Below, one piece after another: positions 38,084-45,045 of a DNA stretch of 45,102 nt. The notes below the pieces were generated by a model. It was given only the letters and a program-made list of their open reading frames with translations. It was not told the origin of the DNA and did not search any database. The stretch lies in the NCBI RefSeq assembly GCF_018531495.1, contig NZ_JAHDTI010000031.1, forward strand, positions 1 through 45,102. Direction: 5' to 3'. The DNA is from Nonomuraea sediminis. GTDB taxonomy: Bacteria; Actinomycetota; Actinomycetes; Streptosporangiales; Streptosporangiaceae. The number at the start of each line of letters is the position of its first letter. The first letter of the stretch is position 1. A program made the translations under genes and the position numbers.

Positions 38084-38454
38084 CACGTTCCCTCCTCGGG
38101 GAGCGGAAGGTAGGCGACGCTGGCCGAGCGGTCGTATGGCGCGGCCTTGTACCAGACCGAGAACCGGTCGCGGCCGCGCTCGTCGACCAGGTACGAGCCG
38201 CGTGCGTCTTCGGCGGCCCGCCACCTCCACCCGTTCGGCAGGGTCGCGTACCGGAACAGTGGGTCGTCGGCGACCTGGTCGCCGAGCTCGAATCCGAGAC
38301 CGGCGAGCAGCTGCTCGTCGCAGCCCACTAGCCGGGTCGGGATGACGTCGGAGGCGAGCAGCTGCAGCTGCCCGGCCCGCTCGATCTCCTCGATGCCGAC
38401 GGCGAGCACGAGCAGCTGGTGTTCGGGGCGGCGGTAGTCGATCGGCGCGCTCAC
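38083..38454 (-). CDS. Conserved hypothetical protein
   Basis: 123 aa. DPLFRYATLPNGWRWRAAED then ARGSYLVDERGRDRFSVWYK AAPYDRSA. The PNGW.WR.......LVDE.GR.R..V.YKAA.YDR pattern is that of a widespread phage/bacterial hypothetical family. Function unknown. Confidence 0.75.
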   Translation of the reverse strand: MSAPIDYRRPEHQLLVLAVGIEEIERAGQLQLLASDVIPTRLVGCDEQLLAGLGFELGDQVADDPLFRYATLPNGWRWRAAEDARGSYLVDERGRDRFSVWYKAAPYDRSASVAYLPLPEEGT

Positions 38455-38777
38455 CGGGCCTCACCACTCGGCGGCTCCTCGAGGAAGACCGATACACGAG
38501 CGGTGGTGCTGCCTTGAGCGCACCCCGAGCTGCCGTACATGCCGCCGACGGGCGGGTCAGGCTTCCACGTTGGAGGTGGGAGGCTGAGCGCGGCCGCCCA
38601 CCGGCGGACCGCATCGACCTCCTGCTCGTCCGTGAGCCCGCGGCCCGGATGTGCCAGCAGCGCGGGCTCCTCCGGATGGTCGCTCAGCTCCCAATCCATC
38701 ACGGGCAGCTCGCGGGTCAGCAACAGGTCCGCCAGGATCGCCGCGGCGATCGCCTGCCGATGGCGGATCGAGATCAT
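38451..38777 (-). CDS. Hypothetical early protein
   Basis: 108 aa. SIRHRQAIAAAILADLLLTR, VMDWELSDHPEEPALLAHPG, EQEVDAVRRWAAALSLPPPT. Helical start, then Pro-rich. Unknown. 4-nt overlaps on both sides. Confidence 0.7.
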   Translation of the reverse strand: MISIRHRQAIAAAILADLLLTRELPVMDWELSDHPEEPALLAHPGRGLTDEQEVDAVRRWAAALSLPPPTWKPDPPVGGMYGSSGCAQGSTTARVSVFLEEPPSGEAR

Positions 38778-39376
38778 CCGGCCTCACCGCCCGGGGCGGG
38801 CTCGCCGTCGACCGCGACGTGCTCGAGCACCCAGCGCACCGCGGCGCCGCGGCTGGCCACCTGGTCGGTGGTGTGCGCCGGGCTCAGGCCGTACCTCCCG
38901 GTCCGGTAGCCGGCGCCCGCCCACCAGCGGCCCTTCAGCTGCCGGCCGTCCTTGCGGCCCTGGCCGATGATGCCGAGCACGTCGCCGGGCTCGGCCGGCG
39001 GCGCGCTGCTGGCAGTGACCACGAAGTAATCCGGGCCCTCGTCGGCCCAACTGAAGGAGACGAGCGGCGGCCCGGCGTGCAGCCACACGCCGCCGGTCTT
39101 GATCGGCGGCGTGCCGTACCCGATGCGCTCGACGGGCCCACCCTCGTAGGTACATCCCGAGCGGCGGTCGCCGCCGTCGTCGCGATCCGGCGCCAGGTCG
39201 ACTGTCCACTGGTGGAAGATGCCGCAGCCCTTGGGCCGCGGGCACACCAGGCGGATCGTCAGATTCGACCGGCCGCCGAGGTCCTCGCGTGTGCGCTCCA
39301 GGACCTGCCAGCCCGCCGCGGTGCACTCCTTGGCGTGCTGGACGGTGCGGAAGTCGAGGTAGTCGGGCGCGATCAC
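38774..39376 (-). CDS. Hypothetical early protein
   Basis: 200 aa. IAPDYLDFRTVQHAKECTAA, NLTIRLVCPRPKGCGIFHQW, DRRSGCTYEGGPVERIGYGT, SFSWADEGPDYFVVTASSAP, LKGRWWAGAGYRTGRYGLSP. Cys/His positions could form a metal site; no family recognised. Largest unknown of the early operon. Confidence 0.75.
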   Translation of the reverse strand: MIAPDYLDFRTVQHAKECTAAGWQVLERTREDLGGRSNLTIRLVCPRPKGCGIFHQWTVDLAPDRDDGGDRRSGCTYEGGPVERIGYGTPPIKTGGVWLHAGPPLVSFSWADEGPDYFVVTASSAPPAEPGDVLGIIGQGRKDGRQLKGRWWAGAGYRTGRYGLSPAHTTDQVASRGAAVRWVLEHVAVDGEPAPGGEAG

Positions 39377-39693
39377 CGGCCACCCCCGGCGGTCGGCTTG
39401 CCGCGGTCGACGCCCGCGGCATGCAGGATGAGGATCAGCAAGTGGGACGCCGCGCGGGCGGTGTGCTGCGACCGGCCGGAGCGGAGGATGGACTCCTCCC
39501 AGGGCAGGATCTCGGCCGCCCTGATCGAGCCGAGGGGTCGCTCACCGAAGGCGGGCAGCAGGTAGCGCTGCAGGATCTCGCGCTGCATGGTCTCCGTGAC
39601 CGGCTCCCAGTCGCGGGCCTCGAACCATGCGACCGCCCAGTCCGTGAACGGGGTCGCCGGGTCGGGGCGCGACGGCTTGCGGTTGCTGGTCAT
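39373..39693 (-). CDS. Orphan tyrosine-integrase core-binding (SAM-like) domain protein
   Basis: 106 aa. FTDWAVAWFEARDWEPVTET, LQRYLLPAFGERPLGSIRAA, EILPWEESILRSGRSQHTAR. This follows the N-terminal core-binding domain of the phage integrase of this window (FAEWAPTWYSGQDLEPSTMA, EGHLLPRWGTRELVSIAAEE, MAPWERDIVRAGYAPRTARD) segment by segment. It lacks the whole catalytic domain (no R/H-x-x-R/Y). It is translationally coupled (4-nt overlaps), so it is unlikely to be a decaying remnant. A regulatory or competing DNA-binding role is possible. Confidence 0.82.
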   Translation of the reverse strand: MTSNRKPSRPDPATPFTDWAVAWFEARDWEPVTETMQREILQRYLLPAFGERPLGSIRAAEILPWEESILRSGRSQHTARAASHLLILILHAAGVDRGKPTAGGGR

Positions 39694-40049
39694 CGCGCCT
39701 CACGCTCCGTGATCCGGTGGAGCTCGGCGCGGCAAAGTGCGCACCATCTGCCGTGGCTGGTGGTCATGCCGCACCGATCGCAGGCCGTCACCGGGCCGGT
39801 GTTGGCCTGGATGGTGTCGGCCTCCAGCGAGGCGATGCAGCCTGCGCACAGGCCGTCGGGCAGCGGCTGGCCGGGCATGAGCTCGATGGGCGCCGGCGGC
39901 ACGACTGCGAGTTCGGCACAGCCTGTAGGCGCGAGCGTGCCCGGCAGCGGCGGCGCCTTCAGGAAGGCGGGCACTGGGAACAGGTGCCGGACGCTCGGGT
40001 CGGCCGTCGCGTATGGGCTCGGCGGGTTCGGCGCCACGCGGGTCGTCAT
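39690..40049 (-). CDS. Zinc-finger-like early protein
   Basis: 119 aa from ATG 40049 (ATGA overlap). Pro-rich N-terminus, then a Cys-rich end: LPDGLCAGCIASLEADTIQA and VTACDRCGMTTSHGRWCALC RAELHRI. Three C-x2-C pairs, likely two zinc sites. Role unknown. Confidence 0.75.
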   Translation of the reverse strand: MTTRVAPNPPSPYATADPSVRHLFPVPAFLKAPPLPGTLAPTGCAELAVVPPAPIELMPGQPLPDGLCAGCIASLEADTIQANTGPVTACDRCGMTTSHGRWCALCRAELHRITEREAR

Positions 40050-40255
40050 CGCACACGCTCCGGCAGACCGTGCTCGGCCAGCGCCTGGTCGACGCGGACG
40101 CCCGCCGAGCGCGGGCCCGGCGTGACGGCGTCGACGTACAGGAACGCGCGGTCGCCGATCTCCAGCCAGGTGGTCACGTCGGCGCGCACGTCGGGGTCGA
40201 GGTCGCGCGTCCAGTCGAAGGACTGGTCGGGCAGCGTGCTGAAGATCTCGGTCAT
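40046..40255 (-). CDS. Small hypothetical protein
   Basis: 69 aa from ATG 40255. FSTLPDQSFDWTRDLDPDVR, ADVTTWLEIGDRAFLYVDAV, then RVDQALAEHGLPERVR. Unknown; coupled by overlaps on both sides. Confidence 0.65.
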   Translation of the reverse strand: MTEIFSTLPDQSFDWTRDLDPDVRADVTTWLEIGDRAFLYVDAVTPGPRSAGVRVDQALAEHGLPERVR

Positions 40256-40878
40256 CCCGCACCCCCGCCGTGGACGACCTTGCCGTCGCGGACGAGCGTG
40301 AGCGCGTGCGGCCCGGCCTCCATCCACGCCTCCATCAGCGGGTCGTCGACCATGCCGGGCGCGAAGCAGCCGGGGGCGGCCATGCCGGCCGAGTGGTGCA
40401 GCGGCCGCAGCACCAGGCCGCCCTCCTCGGCGGAGTCCTCAACCACGTACGTCTCGCCGCCGAGGGCCTCGTACTGGACGTGCACGATGTCGCCGGCGCG
40501 GGCGGGGTACCAGGGCGCCTCAGTCAGCTCGCCGTACCCGGCCGTCAACGCGTGCAGCTCGCCCATCAGGTCTCGGCGACGCTTCGCCTCCTCGGCCTGC
40601 GCGAGCGGGCTCGCCGCGGCGGGCGGCGTGCCGTATAGCGCCTTGCCGATGGGGTAGTGCCGCGACTCTCGGCGGATGTGCTCGGCGACGGGGGTGCCGG
40701 CCGCGGCAGGGCTGGTACGCGCCAGCTGCGTGTCGAGCTGATCGAGCGCGCGATACAGCTGACTCAACTTGTCCTTGGCGTAGGACCAGTTCCCGTCCTC
40801 GATTGCGCCGAGCATGCGGCCCGTGAAGTCGATCGCGGCGACGGTCGCCTCGGCGATGTACGTCTCGCGGGGGTTCAC
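40252..40878 (-). CDS. Hypothetical early protein
   Basis: 208 aa from GTG 40878 (GTGA overlap). EATVAAIDFTGRMLGAIEDG, NWSYAKDKLSQLYRALDQLD (helical), GDIVHVQYEALGGETYVVED and LLEAWMEAG-type C-terminus. An N-terminal helical bundle plus a beta C-terminal half. Unknown. Confidence 0.7.
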   Translation of the reverse strand: MNPRETYIAEATVAAIDFTGRMLGAIEDGNWSYAKDKLSQLYRALDQLDTQLARTSPAAAGTPVAEHIRRESRHYPIGKALYGTPPAAASPLAQAEEAKRRRDLMGELHALTAGYGELTEAPWYPARAGDIVHVQYEALGGETYVVEDSAEEGGLVLRPLHHSAGMAAPGCFAPGMVDDPLMEAWMEAGPHALTLVRDGKVVHGGGAG

Positions 40879-41018
40879 CGGTGGGCCTCGCTCATCCGGG
40901 CCCAGGCGGCCTCGATCTCCATCGCGCAGGGGACGCTGTCGCAGCTGGCGGGCGTGCAGGCGCCCGGCTGCTCGGCGCTCGACGCCTGGTCGAGCAGGTA
41001 GATAGGGTGGTTGATCAA
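40875..41018 (-). CDS. 47-aa early microprotein
   Basis: TTG 41018 with GAAGGA 9 nt upstream; the start overlaps the preceding stop (TTGA) and its TGA overlaps the next GTG. Reads INHPIYLLDQASSAEQPGAC, TPASCDSVPCAMEIEAAWAR, MSEAHR. Three Cys; function unknown. Supported only by position, coupling and codon bias. Confidence 0.65.
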   Translation of the reverse strand: MINHPIYLLDQASSAEQPGACTPASCDSVPCAMEIEAAWARMSEAHR

Positions 41019-41254
41019 CGGAGTTGGTTCCTTCGCTGTGGGTCTCCCGGCTTTGCTGGGAGACCTTCGTTTTTGTCGGTGGCGGCCTGTACGGTGTCGG
41101 GCTCGTCGAGCGGAACCGTCAGGTAGGCGCGCACGCTGCCGAGGCCGCGGTTGCTGGTCCTGATGCTCCGTACGGTGGTGCCGGGATAGGTCCTCTTGAG
41201 AGAGGTGATCCCGATGCGGACCTCCGCCGGGCTGCCGATCAGGCGGACTTCCAT
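41015..41254 (-). CDS. Small hypothetical protein
   Basis: 79 aa. EVRLIGSPAEVRIGITSLKR, TTVRSIRTSNRGLGSVRAYL, TVPLDEPDTVQAATDKNEGL. Alpha/beta, unknown. Confidence 0.65.
   Translation of the reverse strand: MEVRLIGSPAEVRIGITSLKRTYPGTTVRSIRTSNRGLGSVRAYLTVPLDEPDTVQAATDKNEGLPAKPGDPQRRNQLR
41041..41075 (+). terminator. Antisense-oriented hairpin with U-tract
   Basis: GGTCTCCCGGC (41041-41051), loop TTT, GCTGGGAGACC (41055-41065), then TTCGTTTTTG. On the plus strand this has all features of an intrinsic terminator, although the annotated gene here runs leftward. Confidence 0.55.
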
Positions 41255-41261
41255 GCCGGGC

Positions 41262-41579
41262 CTAGAACGGCCGGTCGGGCACGCCGAGGCTGGGCAGCGG
41301 CTCGTGCTCGATGTCGGTCGGGTCGAGCATCTCGGGCACCCACGCGGGCGGCTCGCCGGCCACGCCGAGCCCGTCGGCCAGGCAGGCCCACAGGGCCCAG
41401 GCCTCGTCGTAGGGCAGGATCAGCACGGCCGGGCTCGGCTGCGCGACGGTGATGGTGACCGGCTCGCCGGCGGCCGCCAGGCCCACGACGACGGCGACGC
41501 CGTCCGGCGTGGACAAGCGGTAGTAGCGCACACGCGAATCGATGGGGCGCTGGGGAGCGTCCTGCGTGGGCATGGTCAT
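41262..41579 (-). CDS. Small hypothetical protein
   Basis: 105 aa, ATG 41579 behind AGGAG. VRYYRLSTPDGVAVVVGLAA, PVTITVAQPSPAVLILPYDE, AWALWACLADGLGVAG. Alpha/beta, unknown. Confidence 0.7.
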   Translation of the reverse strand: MTMPTQDAPQRPIDSRVRYYRLSTPDGVAVVVGLAAAGEPVTITVAQPSPAVLILPYDEAWALWACLADGLGVAGEPPAWVPEMLDPTDIEHEPLPSLGVPDRPF

Positions 41580-41596
41580 CGGGAACTCCTGGGGGC

Positions 41597-41950
41597 TTAT
41601 CCGAATGCGTCGGCGCGGTATCTGCGGCCGGGCTTGGCGACGAGCGTCACGACGGTGCTCTTCTGCTCGGCGTGGCCAGAGCGGGCTGTGCCTCGGTGAG
41701 AGTCATGTGGCCGTGATGAGCCGCCCTCGCCGCGGCTCGAGGAGGGTGACTTCTCGGCGTTCGTGGCCAGATACGCGACCGCATCGCGGATCTGTTCGTC
41801 GGTCCAGAAGACGAGGCGCCCGTTCCTGGTGTGCTGGACCGACCGCTCGCGGGCCAGCCTGGAGAACGTGCGGCCGGAGATGCCAGCCCGCTTCCCCGCC
41901 TGGGCGCTGGTGTACAGCCGGTATTCAGGCACGTCGGGCGCGGCGGTCAT
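41597..41950 (-). CDS. Excisionase-like HTH protein
   Basis: 117 aa from ATG 41950 (ATGA overlap with the XRE gene). RLYTSAQAGKRAGISGRTFS then RLARERSVQHTRNGRLVFWT DEQIRDAVAYLA: HTH_17/excisionase fold with the NGRLVFWT wing. Followed by a basic, Ser-rich tail. As the second early gene, next to the Cro-like regulator, it is the best candidate for the excision/directionality factor, with the 33064 gene as alternative. Confidence 0.8.
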   Translation of the reverse strand: MTAAPDVPEYRLYTSAQAGKRAGISGRTFSRLARERSVQHTRNGRLVFWTDEQIRDAVAYLATNAEKSPSSSRGEGGSSRPHDSHRGTARSGHAEQKSTVVTLVAKPGRRYRADAFG

Positions 41951-42192
41951 TTCGCGATCAGCTCCCTGGCCATCAGGTCTTCGGGGTCGCACCCCAACGC
42001 CTTGGCCAGGCGTACGAGCACCGCAGGCGAGGCGGACTTCTGTCCGAGTTCGACCTGTGTCATGTGCGTCGTGCTGATCTGGGCTTTTTCGGCCAATGCC
42101 ACCTTGCTTAACCCGGCTGCTATGCGGCGCCCGCGAAGAGCGTTCGGATCCTGGTTCAGCGCCCGCTCACCGGGCGCGCGAGGTGTGCTCAT
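41947..42192 (-). CDS. XRE family regulator (Cro-like)
   Basis: 81 aa. RGRRIAAGLSKVALAEKAQI then STTHMTQVELGQKSASPAVL VRLAKALGCDPEDLM, a compact lambda-fold HTH of full length. First gene of the leftward early operon, divergent from the repressor at 42347. Its start lies directly on three CCAGAGG tandem repeats, so it is probably regulated through them. Confidence 0.85.
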   Translation of the reverse strand: MSTPRAPGERALNQDPNALRGRRIAAGLSKVALAEKAQISTTHMTQVELGQKSASPAVLVRLAKALGCDPEDLMARELIAK

Positions 42193-42194
42193 AT

Positions 42195-42316
42195 GCCAGA
42201 GGATGCCAGAGGAAGCCAGAGAATATCAAGTTACATCTTTGGCGTAAGTAGCATTGCTCTGGCTCAACTTGCATTCTGATGGGCGTGACCAGGAGTCTTT
42301 TCCTGTATTCCTCTGG
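42195..42316. promoter_or_regulatory. CCAGAGG operator array of the lysogeny switch
   Basis: GCCAGAGG at 42195-42202 and 42205-42212, GCCAGAGA at 42215-42222 (strict 10-bp tandem), and inverted CTCTGGC at 42257-42263 and CCTCTGG at 42310-42316. The array lies between the divergent XRE genes. The 10-bp period puts the sites on one face of the helix. Promoter hexamers could not be fixed. Confidence 0.7.
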
Positions 42317-42346
42317 ATTCCGCTGCACCGGAAGGGACGAGAGGCC

Positions 42347-42814
42347 ATGGCTGCAGAGACACCGGGACCGACACCTGAAGGCGTGCTCATCAGGCGCACT
42401 CGCGAGAGCTTGAGGCCTCGACTTCCGGTAGCGGAAGCCGCTAAACGGGCAGGCATCACTGCCGATACGTGGGGGCACGTCGAACGCGGCTACCGCACAC
42501 CACAGAAGGGTCAGCAGGTTCCGGTTGTTGCCACACCATCAACGCTGGCCCACATGGCGCATGCTGTAGGCCTGAAGCCGGACGATCTTGCACGACTTGG
42601 AGCCCTCGGGCGGACCAACGCCCTCGAGGCTGCGGAGATCCTTCGCGAGATGTACGGCCCCGAACGCGAGGTCATGAGCGTCCCGGTCGATCGCGGCACC
42701 ATGTTGCTCACCGTCCCGCCAGCCCTTTCGGACGAGGATCGCGAGCAGGTTCGCCGACAGGCAGAAGACCTCGCCACATATCTAGATCGCCTTCGTCAAG
42801 AGAGGGACACGTGA
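42347..42814 (+). CDS. XRE family repressor (immunity repressor candidate)
   Basis: 155 aa from ATG 42347 behind GAGAGG. N-terminal HTH: GVLIRRTRESLRPRLPVAEA, AKRAGITADTWGHVERGYRT, TLAHMAHAVGLKPDDLARLG. C-terminal 60 residues are helical and charged (VDRGTMLLTVPPALSDEDRE, QVRRQAEDLATYLDRLRQER), perhaps for dimerisation. No LexA-like protease signature (no S24 Ser/Lys pair), so induction would not be by self-cleavage. Divergent from the Cro-like gene. Confidence 0.85.
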   Translation: MAAETPGPTPEGVLIRRTRESLRPRLPVAEAAKRAGITADTWGHVERGYRTPQKGQQVPVVATPSTLAHMAHAVGLKPDDLARLGALGRTNALEAAEILREMYGPEREVMSVPVDRGTMLLTVPPALSDEDREQVRRQAEDLATYLDRLRQERDT

Positions 42815-42888
42815 GTCGAACCTGTCCGCAAGGAAACATTCACGTCACTTAAGACGTATTTACTCCCAATTTGCCCAGATAGCACAGA

Positions 42889-42902
42889 TCACACCACTGT
42901 GA
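42889..42902. promoter_or_regulatory. Inverted TCACA/TGTGA repeat
   Basis: TCACA, CCAC, TGTGA at 42889-42902, between the repressor and the unknown gene at 43013, about 110 bp upstream of its start. Possibly a regulatory dyad for the gene and integrase; no ligand known. Confidence 0.35.
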
Positions 42903-43012
42903 CATAAGGGGTCGGAGATGTAACACTCCGGATTTCAGGCGTTTTCAGTCACGTCCGTAATCGACGTATGGCGCCTGCCCAGCACCAGCACAGGCCCCCG
43001 GAGGGCTCTCTC

Positions 43013-43438
43013 ATGCTCGTCACGTACCACGCCGTCAACCGCTCCCAACTTCCCTTAGGTCAGCCAGCCGCGGTGAGACTCAGCGACGACCACACCGAAG
43101 TGGTGGTCGACCAGGAACAGATCAATCACCGCCTCCTCGTCCCCCTCGCCGGCGTGAGCAACGCCATCGTCGCCAACCTGAAGCCCAGGAACGATCCATC
43201 CCCCACCCTCTGGGGAAGAGTTCATATCGTGCGGCACGACCAGGCCGCGCCCGACCACATCGTGCCGACGATCACGCCGGGTGGCATATTCGTCCCGATC
43301 CCCGAGTACCTGATCACGGCCGATCTCGCGACCACCGTGGAACTGCTTGGCACTGAGACCATGCGGTTCTACGAGCCCCCAACAACGGTCATTGGACTAG
43401 AACTCCCTGATCAGCCACACCTCTGGACTGGAGCGTGA
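43013..43438 (+). CDS. Unknown protein between repressor and integrase
   Basis: 141 aa from ATG 43013 with GGAGGG 9 nt upstream. LVTYHAVNRSQLPLGQPAAV, VRLSDDHTEVVVDQEQINHR, GGIFVPIPEYLITADLATTV and RFYEPPTTVIGLELPDQPHL. Beta-rich, no HTH. It ends 4 nt before the integrase start, so they are co-transcribed. It may assist integration or be a lysogeny-expressed gene. Confidence 0.75.
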   Translation: MLVTYHAVNRSQLPLGQPAAVRLSDDHTEVVVDQEQINHRLLVPLAGVSNAIVANLKPRNDPSPTLWGRVHIVRHDQAAPDHIVPTITPGGIFVPIPEYLITADLATTVELLGTETMRFYEPPTTVIGLELPDQPHLWTGA

Positions 43439-43442
43439 TGCG

Positions 43443-45035
43443 ATGCCCTGGCCCGAATTCCGCAGCGGCCATTGGACCGTCAAGTACCGCAAGCCCGACG
43501 GCAAGATCAAGCGCCTGACGTTCGACGAGAAGGGCGAGCACTTCGCCGATGAGGAGGCTGCGTACAACGCTGGCCTCTACCAGGAGGAGCTGATCCGCCG
43601 CGGCAAGTGGGTCGACCCCGACGCCCCCAAGATCACCTTCGCCGAGTGGGCGCCGACCTGGTACTCCGGGCAGGACCTGGAGCCGTCGACCATGGCGAAG
43701 ATCCGATCCGTGATCGAGGGGCACCTGCTCCCCCGGTGGGGCACCCGCGAGCTGGTGTCCATTGCGGCCGAGGAGATGGCTCCCTGGGAGCGTGACATCG
43801 TGCGCGCCGGGTACGCGCCCCGCACCGCGCGCGACGCCCGCTCGCAGCTGATCACGATCCTCAACGATGCCGTTCCGCTGCACCTGGCTTTCAACCCGGC
43901 GCTACGCCGGAGAGGCAAGGGCCGCAAGGGTCTGAAACGGGTCGCGCGGCACCAGGCGAAGGCGCGCATCTGGGCGAGCCCGCTCCAGGTGATCCTGGTC
44001 GCCGAGCGCGCCGCGATCCTGGCGGGCAACCCGGATGTGTTCCTCATGCTCGTGACGAAGGCCTTCACGGGGCTGCGGTGGAGCGAGGTCCTGGCGCTCA
44101 CGCCCGACAGCCTCCTGCGTCGGGAGCGCCAGCTGGACATCCAGTGGAAGCTCTACGAGCTGTCCGGGTTCTACTGGGGGATCCCGAAGGACGGGAGCAT
44201 TCGCCAGCTCGACATCCCGGCCTGGCTCTGGGCCCTCCTCGAGGAGCAGGCCGAGCGCGCGCGGCCGTGCAGCTGCAGTAAGCGGTCCGAGGACCTGCCC
44301 CATGTCGACGGGATCGAGCATGTCGAGTGGTGCGTCAGCAGTGGCAAGCGCCGCCTTCTGTTCCTGACCCCCGAGGGCGCGCACTACCAGCGCGGCAACT
44401 TCGGCACGCGCATCATGCGGCCGGCGGCGGACGGCATGTACCCGGGCAAGAGCGGGGCACGGGCCCGGCCGCCGCGGCCGGTAACCGTTCAGGTCGGCGG
44501 CGGCACATGGGGAGAGGAGGACATCCCGTTCCCGGGGCAGCCGCTGCAGCCGCCCTGGCCGTACGCCGCGGTGCCGCGGGAGATGGACTGGGAGGAGTGG
44601 CCAGAGCCGCCCGAGGAGTTCGTGATTCCCCGCCAGCGCGGGCAGTGGTTCTACGACGCCGACGATCTCCGTACGCGCCAGATCGCGTCGTGGGCGCCCG
44701 TCATGTTCGGACTCACCCCGCACGGGCTCCGGTACAGCCTCCAGACGTGGATGGATGACGGCGGGATCAAGAAGGCGCTCAAGGTCGACCGGATGGGGCA
44801 CGAGGACCTTTCCATGTCCGGCTTGTACGGGCAGATCACCGACCAGATGGTGACCGACCTGCTGACTCTCCTGACCGGCTTATGGGACAGCGGGGTCGCT
44901 GAGCGGTTCAAGATCCACCCGCGATCCCCGGTGCCGATCTTGGATGCGGCGATGGCCCCGTGGCGCGAGGGTAACGTCGAGATGATCTCTGTTTCCCAAA
45001 TCGTTCCCAAACATGCGAGAGGCCGCCTCGCCTAA
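43443..45035 (+). CDS. int: Tyrosine-family integrase
   Basis: 530 aa. Residues about 1-60 are an arm-binding-like domain (Trp/Lys-rich: FRSGHWTVKYRKPDGKIKRL). Residues 64-150 form a core-binding SAM-like domain. The catalytic domain has R212 (TGLRWSE), K249 in a beta strand region, H427-x2-R430 (TPHGLRYS), H453 (MGHED) and Y462 (SGLYGQ). A Pro/Glu/Trp-rich insert (about 330-405) and a CSC..C cluster (about 276-297) are unusual. It catalyses recombination at the tRNA-Val site. Its last codons contain one arm-type repeat, and its stop is 10 nt from the att core. Confidence 0.94.
   Translation: MPWPEFRSGHWTVKYRKPDGKIKRLTFDEKGEHFADEEAAYNAGLYQEELIRRGKWVDPDAPKITFAEWAPTWYSGQDLEPSTMAKIRSVIEGHLLPRWGTRELVSIAAEEMAPWERDIVRAGYAPRTARDARSQLITILNDAVPLHLAFNPALRRRGKGRKGLKRVARHQAKARIWASPLQVILVAERAAILAGNPDVFLMLVTKAFTGLRWSEVLALTPDSLLRRERQLDIQWKLYELSGFYWGIPKDGSIRQLDIPAWLWALLEEQAERARPCSCSKRSEDLPHVDGIEHVEWCVSSGKRRLLFLTPEGAHYQRGNFGTRIMRPAADGMYPGKSGARARPPRPVTVQVGGGTWGEEDIPFPGQPLQPPWPYAAVPREMDWEEWPEPPEEFVIPRQRGQWFYDADDLRTRQIASWAPVMFGLTPHGLRYSLQTWMDDGGIKKALKVDRMGHEDLSMSGLYGQITDQMVTDLLTLLTGLWDSGVAERFKIHPRSPVPILDAAMAPWREGNVEMISVSQIVPKHARGRLA
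44992..45017. promoter_or_regulatory. Putative integrase arm-type site, right (inside int)
   Basis: TTTCCCAAA and, 12 bp later, TTCCCAAAC; 22/26 identical to 173-198. It lies within the last codons of the integrase gene, 28 bp before the att core. Together with the left copy this gives arm sites on both sides of the core in the excised circle. Confidence 0.65.
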
Positions 45036-45045
45036 CCGGCGAAAC

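Noticed and set aside
37679..38614. 311-aa frame containing the MerR-like protein
   Set aside because: First 177 residues overlap two other coupled genes and have shadow composition; ATG 38083 chosen.
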